From contig NZ_QQRS01000002.1 in the NCBI RefSeq assembly GCF_003428875.1, forward strand, positions 186,001-250,000: 64,000 nt of DNA, written 5' to 3'. A program made the translations under genes and the position numbers. The notes under the pieces were generated by a model that was not told the origin of the DNA, did no database searches, and was given only the letters and a program-made list of their open reading frames with translations. Below are positions 33,377-41,336 of the stretch, piece by piece (position 1 is the stretch's first letter; each line of letters opens with the position of its first letter). Origin of the DNA: Planomicrobium okeanokoites (GTDB taxonomy: Bacteria; Bacillota; Bacilli; Bacillales_A; Planococcaceae).

Positions 33377-34072
33377 TCAGTTATTATCCAATGCCTGATC
33401 AACGGCTGCAGCCGCGTGGATTTCGGTTGTGTCGAAAACCGGCACCTCCGCGTCTTGCGGCTTGATCAATAAACCGATTTCCGTGCAGCCGAGGATGATC
33501 CCTTCTGCGCCATCAGCCACCAGTTCGCGGATGGCCTGCTGGAAAGTCTCCTTGGAGCTTTGCCGTAAGTCACCCGCAACCAGTTCTTCAAAAATGATGC
33601 GGTTAATCTCACCGCGCTGCTGGGCTGGCGGCACCAACACGTCGATGCCATGTGATTCGATACGCGAGCGGTAGAAATCCTGTTCCATCGTATAGCGGGT
33701 GCCGAGCAAACCGACTTTTATCAGTCCCCGGCTGCGGATTTCCGCAGCGGTTGCGTCAGCGATGTGAAGCACCGGAATTGAAATCTTTTCTTCAATCTGC
33801 CCGACAACTTTATGCATCGTATTTGTGCAAATGACGATAAATTCCGCACCTGCCTGTTCCAGTTTTTTCGCTGTGTCCGCCAGCTGTTCACCCGCTTTCT
33901 GCCACTCACCCGCTGATTGCAGCTGTTCAATCTCGTCAAAATCGACGCTGTACAGCAGACATTCTGCCGAATGCAAGCCGCCTAGCCGCGCATTCACTTT
34001 CTTATTGATCATCCGGTAGTATTCGAGCGACGATTCCCAGCTCATGCCGCCAATTAAGCCAATTGTCTTCAT
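33377..34072 (-). CDS. Aspartate/glutamate racemase family protein (RacX/YgeA-like)
   Basis: A 231-residue Asp/Glu/hydantoin racemase-family enzyme. The N-terminus is TIGLIGGMSWESSLEYYRMIN. The two catalytic cysteines lie in FIVICTNTMHKV and GIILGCTEIGLLI. These enzymes interconvert amino-acid enantiomers without PLP; RacX of B. subtilis has broad specificity. D-amino acids may feed cell-wall or biofilm functions. The gene is monocistronic, and ATG 34072 follows GGAGG. Confidence 0.92.
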   Translation of the reverse strand: MKTIGLIGGMSWESSLEYYRMINKKVNARLGGLHSAECLLYSVDFDEIEQLQSAGEWQKAGEQLADTAKKLEQAGAEFIVICTNTMHKVVGQIEEKISIPVLHIADATAAEIRSRGLIKVGLLGTRYTMEQDFYRSRIESHGIDVLVPPAQQRGEINRIIFEELVAGDLRQSSKETFQQAIRELVADGAEGIILGCTEIGLLIKPQDAEVPVFDTTEIHAAAAVDQALDNN

Positions 34073-34336
34073 GAAATTGCCTCCTTCATTTCTTTTATTT
34101 CAATTCGATGAAATCTTGACTGTTGTTTTCTAACTTTTCGTGAATAAAGCCCCATATTTCTGGACAAGGTGAAGACACTATCGGTAAACTGAAAACTGAG
34201 AAATACAGACGACCGCGATTAACCAATATTAACGGAGGCTTCAATTTATCCGATTCTCCGGTCATGCCATGCTTTTGAATGGGAGCAGCCGCGACTGGCT
34301 GCACCACTGACTACCTAACAGACTGGAGAAATCACG

Positions 34337-35131
34337 ATGAAACATTTAAGCCCCGATACCCAATCCGCCCTTTTTGAGGCGATGCTTGATGGAAGCCAGG
34401 TTGCAACGACCGTAACAGATCCGCAGCAGCCGGATAATCCCATCATTTATACAAATCAAACTTTTGAAAAACTGACCGGTTACAGCCGCGAGGAAGCTAT
34501 GGGCAGAAACTGCCGTTTCCTGCAAGGGGAAGACACCAGCCAAAGAGCCGTTCAACAACTGAGGGACGCTATTGCGAATAAAGAAAAGACGACTGTCACC
34601 CTCCGCAATTTCAAGAAAGACGGCACTCCGTTCTGGAACCGGTTGAATATCGAACCGATGACCGTCAATGACCATCTCTATTTCATCGGTACACAGACGG
34701 ACGTTTCCACCGAAGAACGCCAGCGTCTGCTGCTCATCGAGAAAGAAGATGAGATCAACCGCCTGATGCTGCCGATCCTGTCCATCCATAATAACCTGGG
34801 TGCAGTGACACTCGTCGGCAAGATGAATGAAGAACGGTTCTCCGCGCTGACGGAAAAACTGAGTGAGTATGTACAGAAAAATGCTGTCCAGCACATCATC
34901 ATCGACATTTCCGGTGTCATCTGGGAAGGCGATTCCTTCATCCACCGCCTCTTGATGATCCAGGATGTGCTCCGTTTAATGGGCGGCAAATTATATGTGA
35001 CTGGCATCAACGCGAAAACCGCCATTGAAATTTCCGGTTTCCAGATGCACCGCCAATCCCTGATGACATTCTCCACTGTCCAACAGGCCATCGAGTTTTC
35101 AAGCGGCATCAGCCTTGAATCCCGCGACTGA
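34337..35131 (+). CDS. ytvA: Blue-light photoreceptor YtvA (LOV-STAS)
   Basis: A 264-residue protein, close to B. subtilis YtvA (261). The LOV domain has the flavin-adduct motif GRNCRFLQGEDT, and NRLNIEPM and FIGTQTDVS complete the FMN pocket. After the J-alpha linker comes a STAS domain (AVTLVGKMNEERF, HIIIDISGV, GGKLYVTGINAKTAIE). YtvA acts in the stressosome to switch on the general stress sigma-B pathway in blue light. ATG 34337 follows GGAGAAATCACG. It is monocistronic. Confidence 0.96.
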   Translation: MKHLSPDTQSALFEAMLDGSQVATTVTDPQQPDNPIIYTNQTFEKLTGYSREEAMGRNCRFLQGEDTSQRAVQQLRDAIANKEKTTVTLRNFKKDGTPFWNRLNIEPMTVNDHLYFIGTQTDVSTEERQRLLLIEKEDEINRLMLPILSIHNNLGAVTLVGKMNEERFSALTEKLSEYVQKNAVQHIIIDISGVIWEGDSFIHRLLMIQDVLRLMGGKLYVTGINAKTAIEISGFQMHRQSLMTFSTVQQAIEFSSGISLESRD

Positions 35132-35156
35132 CAAATCGCTTTATAAGAAGACAGTC

Positions 35157-35189
35157 ACCCTCCAGGAACTCATTTTCTGGAGGGTTTTT
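35157..35189. terminator. ytvA terminator
   Basis: ACCCTCCAG pairs with CTGGAGGGT and is followed by TTTTTC. Confidence 0.85.
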
Positions 35190-35200
35190 CTATTCAGCTT

Positions 35201-35917
35201 TTATTTCCCCATTGAGAAGCCTTCAAACAAACGTCCGCCGTGCGGCTGCATGACCTGATCGGCAAGTTCGATGACCCTTTCTTTATTGCCATGACGGTAA
35301 TAATGGTCGAATGCCTCCACAAAATGTTCGGCGAACTGCCCATCGTACTGCTTCAAAGAGCGAACGATCCACTTGGATGCGCCTATCCAACGACCATGCG
35401 TCCGCAGCTCGAACTCAGCGATGCCTTCAGCCAAAGCACCCGCGATGAAGATGCCTTCCGCGCGGTCGGTGCAGCCGATAAAGTCGTCCAGCGTGTCGGT
35501 CAGAAAATAGCGCTTGGTGCGGATGGCGGCATCTGTCCATTCTTCCGGTCCTTTCGCCAACAAGGTTTGCGCTTCACCTTTGATGGCGTCGATCACACCA
35601 GTATCCCGGAGCACAAGGCCTTCGGATACCATGCGCGGCATCGATGGCCGGGCCCGCTCAGTATCATCCCGAAAAAACGCCTGATACGATGTCAGGTTAT
35701 GGACGAACACTTCGACTGGCCAGCCGGACGCCATCAATGACTCCCGGTAGGAAGACGGAACTTTACTGTCGAACACGACAATGTCCAAATCTGATGTGGC
35801 GGTCGCTTCCCCGCGCACCGCGCTGCCGGCCAGCAACGCGCCGTCGCAATCTGGAAAATTTTGGTCTATGAACTTTCGCGCCGCTTCGAGCGGCGCTGTT
35901 TTATCGGTTGTTTCCAT
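35201..35917 (-). CDS. Nucleotidyltransferase-domain protein
   Basis: A 238-residue protein with the nucleotidyltransferase motif GALLAGSAVRGEATATSDLDIVVF (GSxxRG...SDxD, giving two metal-binding Asp). The remaining ~150 helical residues resemble the C-terminal part of aminoglycoside adenylyltransferase-like proteins, but nothing fixes a drug substrate. It is the second gene of a pair, 28 bp after a uridine-kinase-like gene. ATG 35917 follows AAGGAG. Chromosomal proteins of this type in Bacillus relatives are mostly uncharacterised. Confidence 0.8.
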   Translation of the reverse strand: METTDKTAPLEAARKFIDQNFPDCDGALLAGSAVRGEATATSDLDIVVFDSKVPSSYRESLMASGWPVEVFVHNLTSYQAFFRDDTERARPSMPRMVSEGLVLRDTGVIDAIKGEAQTLLAKGPEEWTDAAIRTKRYFLTDTLDDFIGCTDRAEGIFIAGALAEGIAEFELRTHGRWIGASKWIVRSLKQYDGQFAEHFVEAFDHYYRHGNKERVIELADQVMQPHGGRLFEGFSMGK

Positions 35918-35945
35918 GTTTTTGTCTCCTTTTATGTATCTGCCG

Positions 35946-36536
35946 CTAATTCCGGACGATGAAATCCGCGTGGCTTTGCGGGTTTTGTGACTTCAGATAA
36001 TAATCTTCCGCTTTCCAGTAGCGGTTTTGGAACTTGTCAATATTCCGCTTGGCTTCTGCGGATTCGCGGTTGAAACGCTGTTCCTGCGCACTGTCGACAT
36101 AGACGACGTAATCACAGAGTCCGCGCCACTCGCTGCGCTGCAGAAAAACGCCTTCGATGATGATAATGCCGGTTTCAGGAAGCGCAACTTTCCGGCTCTC
36201 CCGGCGATCCATTTGCGGATCGTAAAATGGCAGCGCCAGTTCTTCGGCGGTTTTCAGTTGCCCGAAAAAATGCTCGCGCAGCCATTCCGTTTCCCATTGC
36301 AGCTGGTAGTATTCATACCATTCCGCTTTGCCCGTGCCGTAGCGCCGTTCCCTTTCGACAATCAGATCATCAAGATGAAAACTGATCACCGGTATATTCT
36401 CTTTTTCGTAATGCGCCAGCAGCTTCGACGTAAGCGTCGTCTTCCCCGACCGGCTCAGCCCATCGATACCCACCACAAGCCGGACGCCGCCGATTGCCGG
36501 CAGGCGCTCCGTAATTTGAGTAATCAGCTCTTCCAT
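35946..36536 (-). CDS. Uridine kinase-like P-loop protein
   Basis: A 196-residue P-loop kinase of the uridine kinase/phosphoribulokinase type. Walker A is GIDGLSRSGKTTL, a lid/substrate segment reads VISFHLDDLIVERERRYGTG, and IIIIEGVFLQRSEWR is the strand before the catalytic region. The true substrate may be a nucleoside or another sugar alcohol. ATG 36536 is chosen because AAAGGA stands nine bases before it; an upstream frame to 36665 has no comparable support. It is followed by the nucleotidyltransferase gene. Confidence 0.8.
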   Translation of the reverse strand: MEELITQITERLPAIGGVRLVVGIDGLSRSGKTTLTSKLLAHYEKENIPVISFHLDDLIVERERRYGTGKAEWYEYYQLQWETEWLREHFFGQLKTAEELALPFYDPQMDRRESRKVALPETGIIIIEGVFLQRSEWRGLCDYVVYVDSAQEQRFNRESAEAKRNIDKFQNRYWKAEDYYLKSQNPQSHADFIVRN

Positions 36537-36764
36537 TTCCATCTTTCCTTTCAGCCTCTCCTTTACTGTTTCGATTGCCGCGCGGCGATTTCCTTTAAAG
36601 ATCCGGATTGATGCGAATAAATTCTGGGATGAGGAAAGGAGAGTTTTTGCCGCGTTTTTTCTCATTTTAGTTGATTTCTTTACAGAAAGACTTGCTGTTT
36701 GGGAAGTTTGGGTTTTATTTTGTTGATATTTGCTCGATTTGGAGTGGCCATCGAGGCTTTGAAA

Positions 36765-36885
36765 AATTATATCGGCGTTCAGGAAATTATATCGGCGTTC
36801 AAAAATTTATATCGGCGCTCAGGAGATTAAATCGGCGTTCAAAAAATTATATCAGCGCTCAGACAATTATATCGGCGTTCAGCCA
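36765..36885. repeat. Intergenic array, 20-bp period, core TTATATCGGCGTTCA
   Basis: Six copies of ATCGGCG(T/C)TC (one ATCAGCGCTC) occur at 36771, 36791, 36811, 36831, 36851 and 36871, exactly 20 bp apart, with short A-rich spacers. It lies between the kinase gene and the anti-sigma terminator, in about 430 bp otherwise without genes. Its core is related to the array at 46114. Confidence 0.88.
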
Positions 36886-36924
36886 ATCCGGCGGCAAAAT
36901 TGCCGCATCGCCGTTCTAAAAACC

Positions 36925-36958
36925 ATCAAAAAAACCGGCTGCACTCGGCAGCCGGCTT
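36925..36958 (-). terminator. Anti-sigma operon terminator
   Basis: On the minus strand AGCCGGCTGC pairs with GCAGCCGGT around CGAGT, followed by seven T. Confidence 0.85.
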
Positions 36959-36968
36959 GCTTTCAAAT

Positions 36969-37868
36969 CTATATCCCCGCGCTCAGCACTACTTCGCCCT
37001 GCGGCAATTCATTGCCGGCTTGCGGTTCCAAGGTGATCGCGATGGTATCCCATTCTTCGGTGCTATTGTCGATATTGAAATACGTTGCGCCTTCGCCGTC
37101 TGCGTTCGTCGTGAATGCGCCGGCTGGAATCGGGTTGTCGCCTTCGATGAGCCAGACCTGGTAGACCTGGTCGCCTTCAAGTGCGGCAAGCTGTTCTGCT
37201 GTCACAACCAGATTGAGCGCCCCGTTTTCTTCTTCAATAACGGCGGCAGTTGCGTCGCCGCCAAAGCCTTCGCTTGGCTGCAAGTCAACTGACTGGAAGG
37301 CTGTCTCCGGCGGAGTTGGTGCCGGTTCCGGCGCCGCCTGCTCAGGCTCTTCCTGCAATTGCATGTATGCAAACACGTTGCCAAGCAATGAAACCAGCAG
37401 AACTGCCGCAATCAGCGGCGTCACCCAATTCCGTTTGCGGCCACGGCCGGTCATCGGCACCACATTCGTCCGTTCATCATTGCGCGGCTTTCGATCTGAT
37501 GTTTCAGACTCAGCGTGTGAAGCACTTGATGCCCGGTTGCCGACAGCAGCTCCTGCAGCGGCGGACGATGCAGATGAAGCACTCGACGCCGAATGTGAAC
37601 TCCGGTTTTCCGGCTCGCCATCAATTGTTCCACTGTCTGCTGGATCAGCACTTTCACTTTCTTCTGCGAAAACATTCGACAGGATCCGTGATTTCATTCC
37701 CGCAGGTGGTTCTGCAGGGTCTGAAAGATAAGGGAGCTGCCCGGTTGCGTCCGCGATTTCGCGGCATTCGTCGCATGTCTTCAGGTGTTCTTCGAATTGG
37801 CGGTTTTCTTCGGCGGATAATGTGCCGTTCAGATAGTCGACCAATTGATCACAATGTTCGTTATTCAT
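36969..37868 (-). CDS. Anti-sigma factor with zinc-finger and RskA-type domain
   Basis: A 299-residue single-span membrane protein. The N-terminus has the anti-sigma zinc motif HCDQLVDYLNG...HLKTCDEC (HxxxCxxC). It is followed by a long low-complexity Ser/Ala/Glu region (residues 75-145), a transmembrane helix near 150-170, and an extracytoplasmic RskA-like beta domain (VYQVWLIEGDNPIPAGAF). It should hold the ECF sigma factor encoded immediately upstream until cleaved. The start overlaps the sigma stop by 8 bp. The neighbouring divergent surface protein/sortase pair is a plausible target. Confidence 0.9.
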   Translation of the reverse strand: MNNEHCDQLVDYLNGTLSAEENRQFEEHLKTCDECREIADATGQLPYLSDPAEPPAGMKSRILSNVFAEESESADPADSGTIDGEPENRSSHSASSASSASSAAAGAAVGNRASSASHAESETSDRKPRNDERTNVVPMTGRGRKRNWVTPLIAAVLLVSLLGNVFAYMQLQEEPEQAAPEPAPTPPETAFQSVDLQPSEGFGGDATAAVIEEENGALNLVVTAEQLAALEGDQVYQVWLIEGDNPIPAGAFTTNADGEGATYFNIDNSTEEWDTIAITLEPQAGNELPQGEVVLSAGI

Positions 37869-38427
37869 CGATAGCCCCCCTTTCCTGCATCCCGTGCAGT
37901 GTTTTCTTTAGCTTGCTGAGCGCCAGCCGGATCCTGCTCTTGACGGTTCCGAGCGGTATCCCGCATAATTCGGCGATTTTTTCGTGTGTATGGCCTTTAA
38001 AGTAAAACAACTGGATCATCTCCTGCTGTTCAGCTGATAACTGCGAAACCGCAGCCTGGATATGTTCTTTTTCTTCCTGCCATTCAGCCGTCTGCTCGAC
38101 ACTGGATTCGCCGCTCGGCATTTCAGCGACTTCATCCAGCGGCACAGTCGCCTTCTTCCGTTTCCGGATCAGGTCGATCGCGGAATTCTGCGCCATCCGG
38201 AACAGCCAGGAAGTGAACTTCCCTTTGCTGTCGTCGTATTCGCCGACGCCCCGCCAGATTTTGATGAACACTTCCTGCAGGGCTTCCTCCGCCAAGTCGC
38301 GGTCCTGGGTCATTTTTAAGAGAAACGAGAATAGGATCTTTTCGTACCGGTCGTACAAATATTCCAGCGCATCTTTGTCTTTCTCACGGATGCGCGAGTA
38401 AAGCAGCGTATCGGAACTTTTCTCCAT
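37861..38427 (-). CDS. ECF RNA polymerase sigma factor (SigK-like group)
   Basis: A 188-residue ECF sigma factor. Region 2 includes ALEYLYDRYEKILFSFLLKM and KFTSWLFRMAQNSAIDLIRK, and region 4 holds LSAEQQEMIQLFYFKGHTHEKIAE with the helix-turn-helix GIPLGTVKSRIRLALSKL. It is co-translated with the RskA-type anti-sigma gene, the usual cognate pairing. ATG 38427 follows GGAGA. Its target promoters cannot be named from this window; the divergent sortase locus is the first candidate. Confidence 0.93.
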   Translation of the reverse strand: MEKSSDTLLYSRIREKDKDALEYLYDRYEKILFSFLLKMTQDRDLAEEALQEVFIKIWRGVGEYDDSKGKFTSWLFRMAQNSAIDLIRKRKKATVPLDEVAEMPSGESSVEQTAEWQEEKEHIQAAVSQLSAEQQEMIQLFYFKGHTHEKIAELCGIPLGTVKSRIRLALSKLKKTLHGMQERGAIDE

Positions 38428-38606
38428 GGATGTTCTCCTTTGTATTCGTGTGTCATAGTACTAGCTTACTATACCCTGCCAGATTGGAGATAGTCTCGGC
38501 CGGTATTATTTTTTGTAAGCTTATCTATCTAACGTGCAAAAGGCCGATTTAGATCAGTTTTGCAATAAATAATGTGTCGCTTCCTTATTATGAAAGAATT
38601 GATAAA

Positions 38607-38739
38607 CGATATTTCGCAAAACAGCTCGCTTGTCGCAGGCTCGCTTCCAAGCCTCCTCGTCCGCATTCGCTCCCTGCGGGGTCTCGGCAGTCTCGCTGAT
38701 CTGCAGACGTCTTCGCTATTTTGCTACATATCTTAGATA
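38607..38739 (-). repeat. Dispersed intergenic repeat, copy B
   Basis: This is the inverted counterpart of 26309-26448. The ends CGATATTTCGCAAAACAGC and GTCTTCGCTATTTTGC are near-identical to that copy on the other strand, with a GC-rich divergent middle. It lies in the 430-bp gap between the sigma gene and the surface protein gene and contains no coding sequence. Confidence 0.75.
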
Positions 38740-38857
38740 GTTTTTAGTACACAGCATCTTCGTTCAAAAAATCTTTGTATTTTTATAAAAAAACTGATCT
38801 AATTCCCAACTTCCTCCGTTATACCTGTATGAAACAAAAAACAAAGGAGTGTTGAGG

Positions 38858-40189
38858 ATGAAATACGGAAAAATTTTAGCACCTATTTTAGGAGCAGCTT
38901 TATTGGTGCCAAGCATGGGCATGACAGTAAGCGCAGATGAAATGGCACCAACAGAAACGAGCGGTGTCGAGCTGCGGGCTACATTGGATTCATTGTTATC
39001 CGAGCATTACGCACTGGCAGTCGATTCGATGATGAAAATCTATGACGGCGACGAAGCAGCTGAAGCAGCAATGGCCGCTCTTGACGCCAATGCAGCAGAT
39101 ATGGAGCCGGTGATCGCTTCTGTATACGGTGAAGAAGGCGGAGCCGCTTTTACTGAGATTTTTGAAACACATAATACCGGCACTGATGAATATGCCATGG
39201 CCGTGAAAGCAGGCGACGAAGCAGCTCAGGAAGAAGCATTGGCTGAGATCCAGTCTTTCGTCGATGAAATGGGCGCATTCCTTGGAACTGCCACTGAAGG
39301 CAATCTTCCGGAAGACGGCGCGACTGAAGCACTTCGCGCACATGAAGATTTCGTGCAAAACACCTTTGACCTTTATGTAGACGGTGATTACGAAGCAGCT
39401 TACACATCTTATCTTGAAGGCTTCAAACAGATTTTCGGAGCCGGCGGTGCCATCAGTGGCGCAATCGCTGCACAGTTCCCAGATAAATTCACTGACCCGA
39501 ATACACCAGCCGGCGACTTCCGTTCAACGGTCAGCCGTATTGCAGCAGAGCATTTCGCATTGGCACAGCTTAGCATGACAAAAGGCTATAACGGTGCGGC
39601 AGACTTTGATTTTGCCGATTGGGCACAAGATCAGAACACAGAAGAATTCAGTGCAGCCATCGCTTCATTTTACGGTGAAGACGCAGCCACTCAATTCGCG
39701 ACTCTTTGGAACAACGAACACATTTCGGTACAAAGTGATTTAGCTGCTGCACAAGCAGGCGGCAATGAAGAAGAAATTCAACAGGCGCAAACAGCGTTGA
39801 TTGAAACATTTGCATCAGAACTGGCTGCATTCCTGAGCACTGCAACAGAAGAACGTTTGCCGCAGGAAGAATTGACAGCTAATATTGCAGCACATGAGCA
39901 ATCGGTAATTGATACTTTCACTCAATATGCGACCGGCGATTTCGAATCATCTTATAATACGTACCGTGAAGGCTACACAATTGTATTTGCAATCGGTAAA
40001 GGCTTAAGCGGCGCGATCGTTGACCAGTTCCCTGAAAAATTCGAAACAGCTGTTCCTGACAAAATGCCTGCTACCGGCCTTGGCGGTTCAGCAAACCAGT
40101 CAAACACGATGATGATTTGGGTTGCAATGAGCACGCTGATCCTATTGGCAGCTGGAACAATGACGTTTCGTCAAAGAAAGCAGCAATAA
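38858..40189 (+). CDS. Cell-surface protein with duplicated domain and MPATG sorting signal
   Basis: A 443-residue secreted protein. The signal peptide (GKILAPILGAALLVPSMGM) is followed by two tandem copies of a ~170-residue, acidic, Ala-rich helical domain (about 30-205 and 210-390). Each has matching landmarks (ALAVDSMMKIYDG / ALAQLSMTKGYNG; SGAIAAQFPDKF / SGAIVDQFPEKF). The C-terminus has DKMPATG, a hydrophobic helix and the tail RQRKQQ, the layout of an LPXTG-type wall-sorting signal. The domain family is unknown to me. It precedes a sortase by 24 bp, probably its dedicated enzyme. ATG 38858 follows AAAGGAG by eight bases. Confidence 0.85.
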   Translation: MKYGKILAPILGAALLVPSMGMTVSADEMAPTETSGVELRATLDSLLSEHYALAVDSMMKIYDGDEAAEAAMAALDANAADMEPVIASVYGEEGGAAFTEIFETHNTGTDEYAMAVKAGDEAAQEEALAEIQSFVDEMGAFLGTATEGNLPEDGATEALRAHEDFVQNTFDLYVDGDYEAAYTSYLEGFKQIFGAGGAISGAIAAQFPDKFTDPNTPAGDFRSTVSRIAAEHFALAQLSMTKGYNGAADFDFADWAQDQNTEEFSAAIASFYGEDAATQFATLWNNEHISVQSDLAAAQAGGNEEEIQQAQTALIETFASELAAFLSTATEERLPQEELTANIAAHEQSVIDTFTQYATGDFESSYNTYREGYTIVFAIGKGLSGAIVDQFPEKFETAVPDKMPATGLGGSANQSNTMMIWVAMSTLILLAAGTMTFRQRKQQ

Positions 40190-40213
40190 CCAAACTGGAA
40201 AGGAGCATGGGCG

Positions 40214-41179
40214 ATGAGACAATTTTGGACAATGGCAACAGCGGTCATCCTCTGCGGGGTGCTGTTCGTTATCTTGAAACCCCTTGCGGATGAACCTACA
40301 TTTGAAGAAGACATCGCTCAGCTCGACCTTCCGGAAGTGACCGAAGAAGCGCCGGCTGAGCTGCTGGCTTCGGGTGAAGACATCGATAAAATCGCGGAAT
40401 TCCCGATTAAACCGGCACAGCGCGAAAAGCTGCAGGAATTGCAGAAACAGCGTCAGCAAAGCATCCAGGGCATGGTTCCTGCAAGAGTGGCCATTCCTTC
40501 CATCGGTGTGGACGCGGCTATCGAAGCGACCGGCATTCTGGAGAACGGTGAAATGGGTGTACCGGAAGACATCAACCAGGTGGGCTGGTTTGAACCCGGC
40601 TTTAAAGTCGGAGCCAAAGGCCATGCGGTTCTAGCGGGACATGTCGACAGCTATACCGGACCGGCGATTTTCTATCATCTGAAGAAAGTGGAAGCAGGCG
40701 AAAAAGTAATCGTAACGGATAAAGACGGCCGTGAAATGGTCTATGAAATCCAAGAAAAAACAAGCTATGTGACAGACGAAGCGCCGATTGAGGAAATCTT
40801 CGGCCCTTCCGACAGCCGGATGATCAATTTGATCACCTGCACCGGTACTTTTAACCGGGATACAGGTTCCCATGAAGAACGCCTCGTTGTCACGGCAAAA
40901 TTGATATCAGACTCGAGCGTCCAGGATAAACAGCCTGAAGCGCCGACGAATGTCACGGCGACATCGTTCAATGTTTCCTGGCATGCGGTCCGCGATGACG
41001 CGATCATCGGCTACCGCGTCTACGAAGAAGATATCGAGACGGGTGAAATGACGAAGGTCGCCACTGTGTCGCTGTTCGACCGCAAGAAAGTGGAAATTAC
41101 AGCGGATGATGCAAAACGCTATTATGTGTCTTCTGTGGATGTCGATCTGAATGAGTCGGAGAAAACACCGGCCGAATAA
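40214..41179 (+). CDS. Class F-like sortase fused to a C-terminal FN3-like domain
   Basis: A 321-residue membrane-anchored sortase. The N-terminal helix (about 7-21) is followed by an acidic linker and the sortase barrel. The catalytic residues are His143 (AGHVDSY), Cys209 (LITCTG) and Arg223 (EERLVV). The barrel opening ARVAIPSIGVDAAIEATG fits class F (formerly E/F) sortases. Residues ~240-321 form a fibronectin type III-like domain (EAPTNVTATSFNVSWHAV), unusual on a sortase. It should cleave MPATG of the protein encoded 24 bp upstream and attach it to the wall. ATG 40214 follows AAAGGAG. Confidence 0.9.
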   Translation: MRQFWTMATAVILCGVLFVILKPLADEPTFEEDIAQLDLPEVTEEAPAELLASGEDIDKIAEFPIKPAQREKLQELQKQRQQSIQGMVPARVAIPSIGVDAAIEATGILENGEMGVPEDINQVGWFEPGFKVGAKGHAVLAGHVDSYTGPAIFYHLKKVEAGEKVIVTDKDGREMVYEIQEKTSYVTDEAPIEEIFGPSDSRMINLITCTGTFNRDTGSHEERLVVTAKLISDSSVQDKQPEAPTNVTATSFNVSWHAVRDDAIIGYRVYEEDIETGEMTKVATVSLFDRKKVEITADDAKRYYVSSVDVDLNESEKTPAE

Positions 41180-41186
41180 TGAAGCA

Positions 41187-41221
41187 AGGGCAGTTGGAGA
41201 AACCTTCCATTGCCCTTTTTT
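41187..41221 (+). terminator. Sortase terminator
   Basis: AGGGCA...TGCCCT with an inner TTGGA/TCCA pairing, then a T run. Confidence 0.75.
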
Positions 41222-41336
41222 CTAATTTATCTAATTATTCAGAAAACCATTGACAATAAAGCCGCTGATTGCTAGTTTCAATATAATAGGCTTCATGTCA
41301 GCTGGACGTGCACGAATTCAAAGGGGGAATCAGTTC

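Noticed and set aside
34262..34310. A further Sec gene: ATG-CCA-TGC-TTT-TGA followed by a GCAGCC/GGCTGC hairpin
   Set aside because: The loop is only 12 nt after the TGA, there is no ribosome site and the frame soon ends.
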